DNA from: Natronohydrobacter sp.
Lineage (GTDB): Bacteria; Pseudomonadota; Alphaproteobacteria; Rhodobacterales; Rhodobacteraceae
Assembly: GCA_007123015.1 (NCBI GenBank)
Contig: SKSL01000208.1
Span: 1-17,872, forward strand
Length of the DNA stretch: 17,872 nucleotides
Direction: 5' to 3'
Under the pieces are notes generated by a model that saw nothing but the letters and a program-made list of their open reading frames with translations, was not told the origin of the DNA and searched no databases. Every line of letters starts with the position of its first letter. The stretch's first letter is position 1. This document shows, piece after piece, positions 1 through 6,287 of the stretch. Made by a program: the position numbers and the translations under genes.

Positions 1-491
1 CAGGCAGGCGCTGCCCGGCGGTGCCGCCGGGCGGGACATCGGCACTGGAATCGCGTTATGCAGAGGTCTTTCGCAAGCTGATCGACCGGGTTTGGACAAC
101 TGCCGCACGATGCAAAATAAGCGCGAATACCCCTTATCAGATCCAGACTGTAACCAAATGACAACCGAGCCCAATAGGCTCCATCCGGGCAGAAACTCTG
201 TCAGAGCATGGGAACCGCGTAAAGGTGCGCTTCACAGGCGATTGGGCACTGGCCGTCAAACAAGGTCGTCCCCGGAAACCCTGCTGCAGTCATGCCCTGC
301 AGACGTCGCCGCCCGATACCCCGCTGGGTCACCGTATCTGCCTGCTGCGCACCCCTCTGCCAGCTGCCAACCCGATGCCCAAAGAAGATCAAAGTTCGGG
401 ATTCCCCGGTGCATCGACCTCCTGATAAAGGGGGACCTTTGACCGAGTGCGCGGCTGAAGCAGGTCACCATCAGGCCTGTGGGCTGCCTGA
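1..491. other. Left-edge region with no confident gene
   Basis: No recognisable gene is seen here. In plus frame 3 an open stretch enters from the left edge and stops at 159-161. Its last 52 codons include a helix-like run (ESRYAEVFRKLIDRV) that could be the C-terminus of a gene starting outside the window, but I cannot name a family. On the minus strand a 52-codon frame (256-414) starts three bases after an AGGAGG-like site. That spacing is too short for normal initiation and the product is unrecognised. The rest appears to be the non-coding sequence downstream of hisD. Confidence 0.4.
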
Positions 492-492
492 T
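470..492 (-). terminator. Hairpin just downstream of hisD
   Basis: A perfect 7-bp inverted repeat (ATCAGGC, 9-nt loop, GCCTGAT) touches the hisD stop codon at 492-494. Its position fits the 3' end of the murA-DUF2948-hisD transcript. No T-tract follows on the minus strand, so it may be a transcript-stabilising or Rho-assisted hairpin rather than a classical intrinsic terminator. Confidence 0.35.
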
Positions 493-1796
493 TAGAAGGT
501 ATTCAGTCGATCCAGTCTTGCTCTGACGGACAGCCCATGTGCCTCAAGGCTCTCGGAAACAGCCAGAGTTTCGGCAGCCGGGCCGATCCGTGCCAAGGCC
601 TCTGGCGTCATCCGCGCAACTGTGGTCCGCTTCATGAAATCCAGCACCGACAGACCCGAGGAAAACCGCGCCGAGCGCGCCGTCGGCAGAACATGGTTCG
701 GCCCTCCGACATAATCGCCAATGGCTTCGGGCGTCCAATGGCCCAGAAACACAGCCCCCGCATGCTTGATCTGCGCGAAAAGCGCCTCTGGGTCGGCCAC
801 GCAGAGTTCCAGATGCTCGGGCGCGATTCGGTCCGACAGGCGCGCGGCTTCTACCATGTCCTGCACGACAATCACGGCGCCGAAATCGCGCCAGCTTGCC
901 CCTGCGATGGCCCGGCGCTGCAATGTCGCCAGCCGCGTGTCGACCGCAGCCGCCACTGCGCGCCCGAAATCAGCATCCGTCGTGATCAGGATCGACTGTG
1001 CACTTTCATCATGTTCAGCCTGCGACAAGAGATCGAGCGCAATCCAGTCGGGATCGTTCTCGGCATCCGCGATCACCAGGATCTCTGACGGGCCTGCGAT
1101 CATATCTATCCCGACACGCCCGAAGACCCGTCGCTTCGCGGCAGCGACATAGGCATTTCCGGGGCCTGTGATCTTGTCCACAGGCGCGATCGTCTCGGTA
1201 CCATAGGCCATCGCGGCAACAGCCTGCGCCCCGCCGATCCGATAGACCGTATGGACCCCGGCAATCTTTGCAGCCAGCAGCACAAGCGGGTTGACCTGCC
1301 CCTCGGGGGTAGGCGCGCAGATCACCAGACGCTCGACCCTGGCCACCTGAGCAGGGATCGCATTCATCAGGACAGAGGACGGATAACTCGCCAAGCCGCC
1401 GGGCACATAGAGCCCCGCTGCCGCAACGGGCCCCCAGCGCCACCCCAGTTCTGCGCCCGCTGCATCGGTCCAGCGCGCATCTTCAGGTCGTTGGCGGGCA
1501 TGATAGGCGCGGATTCGCTCTGCGGCACATTCCAGCGCGATGCGTTCCTCTTCGGGCACAGTGGCGCAATGGGCCTCGATCTCATCGCGGGTGAAGGCGA
1601 GTGTCGCGGGGGTCAGATCCAGCCGATCAAACCGGGTCGTCAGTTCGATCACCGCTGCATCGCCACGCGCGCGCACATCTGCAATGATCGCCGCGACTGT
1701 GTCATCGACATCCACGGCCTCTTCGCGCTTGGCCGCCAGAAGTGCGGAAAATTGCGCCTCGAAATCCGGCGCGGTCGTTTCCAGAAATACTGGCAT
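492..1796 (-). CDS. hisD: Histidinol dehydrogenase
   Basis: A full-length HisD of 434 aa, the usual length. It carries out the last two steps of histidine biosynthesis, oxidising L-histidinol to L-histidine with two NAD+ in the cytoplasm. The expected residues are present: the zinc ligands of the family match Q259, H262 (in SQAEHDESAQ), D361 and H420, and the catalytic Glu-His pair is E327-H328 in IAPEHLE. The signatures YVPGG (130-134) and ITGPGNAYV (209-217) are also intact. The start is ATG at 1796; a TTG one codon upstream is possible but unnecessary. The ATG shares one base with the stop of the DUF2948 gene (TGATG), which implies translational coupling. It is the last gene of the murA operon. 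Confidence 0.97.
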   Translation of the reverse strand: MPVFLETTAPDFEAQFSALLAAKREEAVDVDDTVAAIIADVRARGDAAVIELTTRFDRLDLTPATLAFTRDEIEAHCATVPEEERIALECAAERIRAYHARQRPEDARWTDAAGAELGWRWGPVAAAGLYVPGGLASYPSSVLMNAIPAQVARVERLVICAPTPEGQVNPLVLLAAKIAGVHTVYRIGGAQAVAAMAYGTETIAPVDKITGPGNAYVAAAKRRVFGRVGIDMIAGPSEILVIADAENDPDWIALDLLSQAEHDESAQSILITTDADFGRAVAAAVDTRLATLQRRAIAGASWRDFGAVIVVQDMVEAARLSDRIAPEHLELCVADPEALFAQIKHAGAVFLGHWTPEAIGDYVGGPNHVLPTARSARFSSGLSVLDFMKRTTVARMTPEALARIGPAAETLAVSESLEAHGLSVRARLDRLNTF

Positions 1797-2275
1797 CAAT
1801 GGTCCTCGGGGTGTTGCGGGGCCTTACGGGACGGGGCGCGATAGGGCCGTGTGACGTCAGACAGCAGGACATCCAGACATTCAACCTCCAGCCGGATTTC
1901 ACCATCGCCCGCAAGGATCAGATGCAGATAGCCGGCCCCAGCCTCCGTAGCCTGGAACCTAAGCGCCAGAAGCGACAGGACCAGATCGCGGTTCCCCCGT
2001 TCGACCCCGTTCGAGGCCACCGCCCACACATCCTGCACCAGCAGCACGGATTGCACGCGCTCGAAATCACCCGCTCGTTCGGCGCGCGGATGGTCTTCCC
2101 AGCGAAACCGGTTGATCAGCAGCGCAAAGCGGCGGCGTTTCGTATCCCAACGCATCTCGGTTACCGGAAAAACAGCGTCCTGTACCAGCGCGGACAGCAC
2201 TTTCAGGTCATCCGCATCTTGTGCTGCCAGGCGCAGGGGGCTTTCTACCCCATCCTCGAACCGCGCGTCTGTCAT
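1796..2275 (-). CDS. DUF2948 family protein
   Basis: A 159-aa protein that I recognise as DUF2948, a family of unknown function usually found between murA and hisD in Rhodobacteraceae. It has no signal peptide or membrane segment and is presumably cytoplasmic. The sequence is a mixed alpha/beta composition with a conserved-looking MRWDTKRRRFALLINRF segment near residues 40-60. The start chosen is ATG at 2275, because it overlaps the murA stop as ATGA. The longer reading from 2305 lies entirely inside murA and is not needed. Overlaps at both ends (ATGA with murA, TGATG with hisD) indicate coupled translation at matched levels. No catalytic motif is visible and I assign no function. Confidence 0.88.
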   Translation of the reverse strand: MTDARFEDGVESPLRLAAQDADDLKVLSALVQDAVFPVTEMRWDTKRRRFALLINRFRWEDHPRAERAGDFERVQSVLLVQDVWAVASNGVERGNRDLVLSLLALRFQATEAGAGYLHLILAGDGEIRLEVECLDVLLSDVTRPYRAPSRKAPQHPEDH

Positions 2276-3537
2276 GCCTTGATCCGCTCGATCTTCGCGC
2301 CGCAAGCCCCCAGCTTGCGCACGACATGCTCATAGCCGCGGTCCAGATGATAGACACGGCTGACGACTGTTTCCCCCTCTGCAGCAAGGGCTGCCAGGAT
2401 CAACGAGACCGAGGCGCGCAGATCCGTCGCCATCACTGGCGCGCCGCGCAGTTTTTCGACGCCGGTCACAGTGGCTGTGCCGCCATGCACGTCTATTTGC
2501 GCGCCCATCCGCATCAGTTCCGGCGCATGCATGAAGCGGTTTTCAAAGATATGTTCTTCCAGCAGCGAAACGCCATCGGCTGTGCACATCGCCGCCATGA
2601 ATTGCGCTTGCAGATCCGTCGGAAAGCCGGGGAACGGCTCGGTTGCCACATTGACGGCCTGCAGCCGGTCGCTTTTGCGGGTGACGCGCAGACCAAGGGC
2701 TGTCTCCTCGACCTCGACCCCGGCCGCTTCGAGCTTGTCGACAAAAGCCTGGACCAGATCAAGCCGACCGCCCAGACATTCGACCGAGCCCCCGGCAATG
2801 GCGGGCGCGAGCATGTAAGTGCCCAGTTCGATCCGGTCCGTGACCACCGGATGCGTGGCGCCGCCAAGACTGTCGACACCTTGCACTGTTATTGTCGATG
2901 TCCCCTCGCCTTCAATCTGCGCGCCCATGCGCCGCAAGCACTGCGCAAGATCCACGATTTCGGGCTCGCGTGCAGCATTGACCAGAACCGTTGTGCCTTT
3001 GGCCAGAGTCGCTGCCATAAGCGCGTTTTCCGTCGCCCCGACCGAGACGATGGGAAATTCGAACCGCGCAGCTTTCAGCCCGCCCGGTGCCGTTGCATGG
3101 ACATACCCGTCGCGCAGGTCCAGCTCGGCGCCAAGGGCTTCAAGTGCGCGCAGATGCAGGTCCACAGGCCGTGCACCGATGGCACATCCGCCCGGCAAGG
3201 ACACCACAGCATGCCCATCGCGCGCCAGCATCGGCCCCAGCACAAGGATCGACGCCCGCATCTTGCGTACGATCTCGTAATCAGCCCGGTGCGAGGTCAG
3301 ATCATGGCTGGACAGCGCCAGCACCTGCCCTTGCTGCAGGCTCGCAACCTCTGCGCCCAAGGATCCGAGCAGCTCTGTCATGGTGCGGATATCCGACAGG
3401 CGCGGGGCGTTGGTCAGGGTCAGCGGCTGATCTGTCAGGAGCGTCGCGGGCATCAGGGTCAGGCAAGCATTCTTGGCCCCGGCAATCGGGATCTGGCCGT
3501 GCAAGGGGCCATTGCCCGCGACAACAATCGAATCCAT
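2272..3537 (-). CDS. murA: UDP-N-acetylglucosamine 1-carboxyvinyltransferase
   Basis: A 421-aa EPSP-synthase-fold enzyme for the first committed step of peptidoglycan synthesis: transfer of enolpyruvate from PEP to UDP-GlcNAc. The Lys-Asn pair of the active site is visible at K22-N23 (GAKNACL). The PEP-binding cysteine that fosfomycin alkylates is C118 in GGCAIGARPVDLH. Because Cys rather than Asp is present, this copy is expected to be fosfomycin-sensitive. The start ATG at 3537 is preceded by an AGGGTGAG-type ribosome site. It follows the 57-aa gene by 12 bases and overlaps the DUF2948 start by four, so it is the main gene of a four-gene operon. Confidence 0.97.
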   Translation of the reverse strand: MDSIVVAGNGPLHGQIPIAGAKNACLTLMPATLLTDQPLTLTNAPRLSDIRTMTELLGSLGAEVASLQQGQVLALSSHDLTSHRADYEIVRKMRASILVLGPMLARDGHAVVSLPGGCAIGARPVDLHLRALEALGAELDLRDGYVHATAPGGLKAARFEFPIVSVGATENALMAATLAKGTTVLVNAAREPEIVDLAQCLRRMGAQIEGEGTSTITVQGVDSLGGATHPVVTDRIELGTYMLAPAIAGGSVECLGGRLDLVQAFVDKLEAAGVEVEETALGLRVTRKSDRLQAVNVATEPFPGFPTDLQAQFMAAMCTADGVSLLEEHIFENRFMHAPELMRMGAQIDVHGGTATVTGVEKLRGAPVMATDLRASVSLILAALAAEGETVVSRVYHLDRGYEHVVRKLGACGAKIERIKA

Positions 3538-3549
3538 CTGCTCACCCTT

Positions 3550-3723
3550 TTACGCGTTATCTTTATCTTTGGACGCAGGTCCGCTCTCGCGCAAGCGCGC
3601 CTGCGCCTTGCGTTTGGCGATATTCGCTTTCAGCGCCGCTTTCAACCGGGCCGCGCGCGCAGCCTCGGTAGATTTGCGCGACTCCGTTGTCGCGCCTGTA
3701 TCACTTGGCTTTTCCTTACGCAT
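3550..3723 (-). CDS. Small basic hypothetical protein upstream of murA
   Basis: A 57-aa, strongly charged protein. The centre is rich in Ala, Lys and Arg (STEAARAARLKAALKANIAKR), which predicts one long helix, and the tail is Lys/Asp rich. The ATG at 3723 has a strong AGGAG ribosome site 7 bases upstream, which makes it a real gene start. The frame stays open further upstream, but that extension runs antisense through tRNA-Thr and is not coding. It is the first gene of the murA operon. Similar short Arg/Lys-rich proteins at this position are usually annotated as hypothetical in Rhodobacteraceae; nucleic-acid binding is only a guess from composition. Confidence 0.75.
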   Translation of the reverse strand: MRKEKPSDTGATTESRKSTEAARAARLKAALKANIAKRKAQARLRESGPASKDKDNA

Positions 3724-3806
3724 GGCTTCTCCTAACCCAAGATGGAAAAACCGTCCAGATAAGGCTTGCGTGAGTTGGAAATTCCGACTACCTAGCCGCG
3801 CATCAG

Positions 3807-3881
3807 GCTGCGGTAGCTCAGTGGCAGAGCACTCCCTTGGTAAGGGAGAGGTCGAGAGTTCAATCCTCTCTCGCAGCACCA
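3807..3881 (+). tRNA. tRNA-Thr (anticodon GGT)
   Basis: A complete 75-nt cloverleaf with encoded CCA. The acceptor stem GCTGCGG pairs with TCGCAGC (one G-T pair). The D-arm is GCTC/GAGC. The anticodon stem CTCCC/GGGAG encloses loop TTGGTAA, giving anticodon GGT for threonine ACC/ACT codons. The T-arm GAGAG/CTCTC encloses TTCAATC. It is divergent from the murA operon and stands alone. Confidence 0.97.
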
Positions 3882-4082
3882 TATTTTCAGGACGTTAGCG
3901 AATAGGGCGATTCAGGTTGCCCCCGCTTGGCGCTTTTGTGCCGAGTTCGTTCATGAGGCGTTCTGGTCGGCCGAGCTCAAGATGATGCGCGGCGGCTTGC
4001 GCAGCTTACTCCCTGTCGCGCGCTCGAAGTCGGCAAACTGTTCTGGCTTGATCCGCACAGATGCAAGAACTTGGCTTCTGTC
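3882..4082. other. Intergenic sequence after tRNA-Thr
   Basis: No gene is recognised. On the minus strand a frame continues past the stop at 4083-4085 and reads RIKPEQFADFERATGSKLRKPPR before a stop near 3957. It looks coding-like in composition, but I cannot assign it. It may be another piece of the decayed element described at 4083-4247. Confidence 0.3.
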
Positions 4083-4247
4083 CTATTCGGGCGCATAGGC
4101 ATAGATGTCTCCAATCTGAACATTGTTTCCAAGGCAGTGATAGAAGTCGTACCGCACGGTTGAGACGGGCGGAAACTCCCGAGGCAGAAGCGACCACGCA
4201 CAGCCAGCCGCCGCGATGTACTGGATGGCATTCCAGACCGCGCGTCA
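4083..4247 (-). pseudogene. IS5-family transposase, N-terminal remnant
   Basis: Read from 4244 towards 4083, the minus strand encodes VWNAIQYIAAAGCAWSLLP followed by REFPPVSTVRYDFYHC. This is the typical N-terminal helix-turn-helix region (OrfA) of IS5-family transposases of the IS427 type. It is bounded by an in-frame TGA at 4245-4247 and by TAG at 4083-4085. The rest of OrfA, the DDE domain and clear terminal repeats are absent, and after HC the sequence stops resembling the family. It is a non-functional relic immediately downstream of purU, in the same orientation as the second IS5 remnant at 5445-5711. Confidence 0.7.
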
Positions 4248-4395
4248 CAGGGCAATCGCGTTTGGAAATTCCGAAACTCGTCGGCGAACGAAACTGGCGA
4301 ATTGGCAGCTCAGGACGACGAGAGACGTCGCTGTGTTCACTTAACCCTCTCACTACGGGATCGAAAAATTCCAACCGCGATTGCCCTGCCGCGCG
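4248..4395. other. Gap between IS5 remnant and purU stop
   Basis: No gene, hairpin or terminal repeat is convincing here. A purU terminator is not obvious. Confidence 0.4.
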
Positions 4396-5280
4396 TCATC
4401 CCATACGCTCGGAGGCATAAGACCCCGGAGAAGCCTGAAACACGACTGTCTTGTTCCCGTTCAGGAACACGCGGCGGTGGATATGGGCATGGATCGCGCG
4501 GGCCAGAACCTGGCTTTCGACATCGCGCCCCAGACTGACATAATCGCTGGGCGACTGCGCATGTGTGACGCGCACGATATCCTGCTCGATGATCGGGCCT
4601 TCATCCAGATCCGCAGTGACATAATGCGAGGTCGCGCCGATCAGCTTCACGCCGCGCTCATAGGCTTGTTTATAGGGGTTGGCCCCTTTGAAGCTGGGCA
4701 AGAAGCTATGGTGGATATTGATGATCCGCCCCGACATTCTCTGGCACATGTCATCTGACAGAACCTGCATGTAGCGCGCGAGAACGATCAGTTCCGCGCT
4801 GGTTGCGTCGACCACTTCCATGATACGGGCCTCGGCCTGTGGTTTGTTGGCCTTGGTGACAGGGATGTAATGGAACGGGATATCATGATTCACGACCACT
4901 TTCTGATAATCCATATGGTTCGAGATCACGGCTACAATGTCGATCGGTAGCGCTCCGATCCGCCAACGATAGAGCAGATCGTTCAAGCAATGCCCGAAGC
5001 GCGACACCATGATGATGACTTTCATCCGCGTGGATTCGTCATGAAAGGCGTGGTCCATATCAAAGGCCGCCCCGACTGGGCCGAAAGCCTGCTGAAGCAC
5101 CTCAAGCGTTGCGCCGGTCTCGCTCTCGAAACTGACACGCATGAAGAACTTGCCGGTTTGCATGTCGTCGAATTGGGACGAATCGGTGATGTTGCACCCT
5201 TGCTCGGCGAGAAAGCTGGCTATGGCGGCCACGATCCCGCGTGCTCGGTCGCAGGTGACGGTCAGAGCGAATTTTGGCAT
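4396..5280 (-). CDS. purU: Formyltetrahydrofolate deformylase
   Basis: A 294-aa PurU, slightly longer than the usual 280-290. It hydrolyses 10-formyl-THF to formate and THF in the cytoplasm. An N-terminal ACT domain (about 1-85, MPKFALTVTCDRARGIVA) is followed by the formyltransferase-fold domain (about 88-275). The catalytic Asn-His-Asp triad of the family matches N188 and H190 (INIHHSFLPSF) and D226 (TADLDEGPI). ATG 5280 has an AAGGA ribosome site 8 bases upstream. The next oxidation gene in this window is the dmm operon, which delivers one-carbon units to THF, so PurU is plausibly the formate-releasing step of methylamine oxidation rather than a purine-balance enzyme. It lies between two IS5-type relics. 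Confidence 0.95.
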   Translation of the reverse strand: MPKFALTVTCDRARGIVAAIASFLAEQGCNITDSSQFDDMQTGKFFMRVSFESETGATLEVLQQAFGPVGAAFDMDHAFHDESTRMKVIIMVSRFGHCLNDLLYRWRIGALPIDIVAVISNHMDYQKVVVNHDIPFHYIPVTKANKPQAEARIMEVVDATSAELIVLARYMQVLSDDMCQRMSGRIINIHHSFLPSFKGANPYKQAYERGVKLIGATSHYVTADLDEGPIIEQDIVRVTHAQSPSDYVSLGRDVESQVLARAIHAHIHRRVFLNGNKTVVFQASPGSYASERMG

Positions 5281-5360
5281 AGGTCAGTCCTTTGGAATTG
5301 CATCCACGGCGATTGTGATCGGGGGACGTCGTCGTCTAGATATCGATGGTATGTTGTTTT

Positions 5361-5380
5361 TCCCATCTGCTGAAATGGGA
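5361..5380 (-). promoter_or_regulatory. Short dyad upstream of purU
   Basis: A perfect 6-bp inverted repeat TCCCAT / ATGGGA with an 8-nt spacer, about 80-100 bases upstream of the purU ATG. On the minus strand it is followed by an A-run, so it is not a terminator for purU's side. It could be an operator or chance; no regulator is identified. Confidence 0.25.
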
Positions 5381-5444
5381 CACGAAAGAGTTCCATTCCC
5401 TGTGTTTCAGTTTGAGAGTCTGATTCGAAACTATCCGTGAGATG

Positions 5445-5711
5445 TCATGCCCTTGCGAGGAACCTCATGACGCGTCGGATGTGTTCGATGAGGAGCCATG
5501 CCTCTGCACTGGCGACGGTTTTCTCCCAGTCTTTGGCCATGCGTCGGCACCGCCCGAGCCACGCGAGGGTACGCTCGACCACCCGGCGCCGCGGGATGAC
5601 TTCGAAGCCCTGCGCGGTATCGGAGCGTTTCACGATCTGCAACGCCCAGCGCCCGATCTTCTCCAGAGCCCCCTTCAGCTTGGGCCCGGCATAGCCGCCA
5701 TCGGCGAATAT
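5445..5711 (-). pseudogene. IS5-family transposase, C-terminal remnant
   Basis: The minus strand from about 5711 to the stop at 5445-5447 encodes the last ~88 residues of an IS5-family (IS427-like) OrfB. The recognisable stretches are FADGGYAGPKL, RWALQIVKRSD, and VIPRRRVVERTLAWLGRCRR, the last carrying the glutamate of the DDE triad (VERT). The protein end (AWLLIEHIRRVMRFLARA) looks intact. The region just beyond it, about 5413-5430 (GAGAGTCTGATTCGAAAC), is a plausible IS terminal repeat. The N-terminal part is missing because the sequence switches abruptly to an amidotransferase gene start at about 5709. It cannot be active. Confidence 0.8.
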
Positions 5712-5781
5712 CCGTCAGCAAAGCCCCCAATTCCGCTTCCAGCGATCTGTCCTTCAGGAACAACCCGACAATCCCACACAT
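5707..5781 (-). pseudogene. Truncated class II glutamine amidotransferase start (mgsA or glxB type)
   Basis: ATG 5781 opens with MCGIVGLFLKDRSLEAEL and continues GALLTD before running into IS5 sequence. This is the diagnostic N-terminus of Ntn-type glutamine amidotransferases with catalytic Cys2, of the kind found in N-methylglutamate synthase subunit A (MgsA) and the paralogue GlxB. An AAAGGG ribosome site 8 bases upstream is intact, so a 116-aa chimeric frame ending at 5431 could still be translated. About 90% of the gene is missing. MgsA is favoured because of the neighbouring methylamine genes, but 25 residues cannot separate it from GlxB. Confidence 0.65.
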
Positions 5782-5913
5782 CGCTTATGCCCTTTCGGTC
5801 TTGATGTTGGGCGGACGCTAGCAGCAAATCTGCCAGCCATCAACTAAAAAGAATTAAATTTTCCTGTGCGGAAATATGTCGTCGATAGATATGCCTTTGA
5901 TTTAGAGTATGTC

Positions 5914-5940
5914 GCTCGGAACTGGTTCCCGGTTCCGAGC
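5914..5940. repeat. 9-bp perfect inverted repeat
   Basis: GCTCGGAAC (5914-5922), 9-nt spacer, GTTCCGAGC (5932-5940). The spacer and right arm also contain two close GGTTCC copies. Neither strand shows a following T-tract, so an intrinsic terminator is unlikely; an operator or a leader hairpin of the divergent amidotransferase gene fits better. Confidence 0.5.
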
Positions 5941-6142
5941 TTGTCGACATGCGAAAACAATAGGCCAGAGCGTATGGCGTGAATGCAGTTGAACGCGATC
6001 CGCTCCAGACAGCGCCCAATCCAAACCCGGCTTTCCTGCGTCATCGCGATTCGGCCGATAAGTGCGACCAGCTCAGGCCAGTTGCGACCAATTCTGCATC
6101 CAAAGCGCGCAGAGCACATGGTGACAAGTTTGTTTTTGCCTA

Positions 6143-6159
6143 TTGGGAAATTTTTTTTC
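6143..6159 (+). promoter_or_regulatory. AT-rich motif upstream of dmmD
   Basis: TTGGGAAATTTTTTTTC, 129 bases before the dmmD ATG. It matches 15004-15020 upstream of tdm at 16 of 17 positions. It contains GAAA/TTTC half-sites. It is a candidate shared operator or promoter element; binding by the local XRE-cupin or GntR protein is inference. Confidence 0.4.
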
Positions 6160-6287
6160 TTTTTGTGTTGATTTTCTGGCTCAACATGGTCTGCTTGGTG
6201 GCGCGAGGCGCAAGCAAGGTCACAAGACACCATTCCAGTGAGACCAATTCATACCAAAACGCGCCACCTTTGATGGGAGAGACAGAC

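Larger units (their letters stand above)
5782..6287. other. Divergent regulatory region between mgsA/glxB remnant and dmmD
   Basis: About 500 bases without a supported gene. The left part is AT-rich next to the amidotransferase start and probably held its promoter. The centre holds a 9-bp hairpin (5914-5940). The right part holds the AT-rich motif at 6143-6159. Minus-strand codons at about 5930-6120 read CRIGRNWPELVALIGRIAM and look protein-like, but I recognise no family. A long plus frame through this region is an N-terminal extension of dmmD without a ribosome site. Confidence 0.45.

Noticed and set aside
2221..3735. 504-codon open frame on the plus strand
   Set aside because: It is antisense to murA and its neighbours, with no recognisable domain; it is a shadow frame.
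3550..3882. 110-codon frame starting inside tRNA-Thr (MVLRERIELSTS...)
   Set aside because: The first 53 codons are antisense to the tRNA and its flank. This peptide start is a known artefact of frames running through tRNA genes. The real start is ATG 3723 with a strong AGGAG site.
5281..5430. Glycine or THF riboswitch upstream of purU
   Set aside because: I looked for the conserved cores expected in such leaders and saw none; only a short TCCCAT/ATGGGA dyad is present.
5979..6287. N-terminal extension of dmmD
   Set aside because: About 100 codons without a ribosome site, with a low-complexity Phe/Leu run and unlike the GcvT family. ATG 6288 has GGGAGAG directly upstream.
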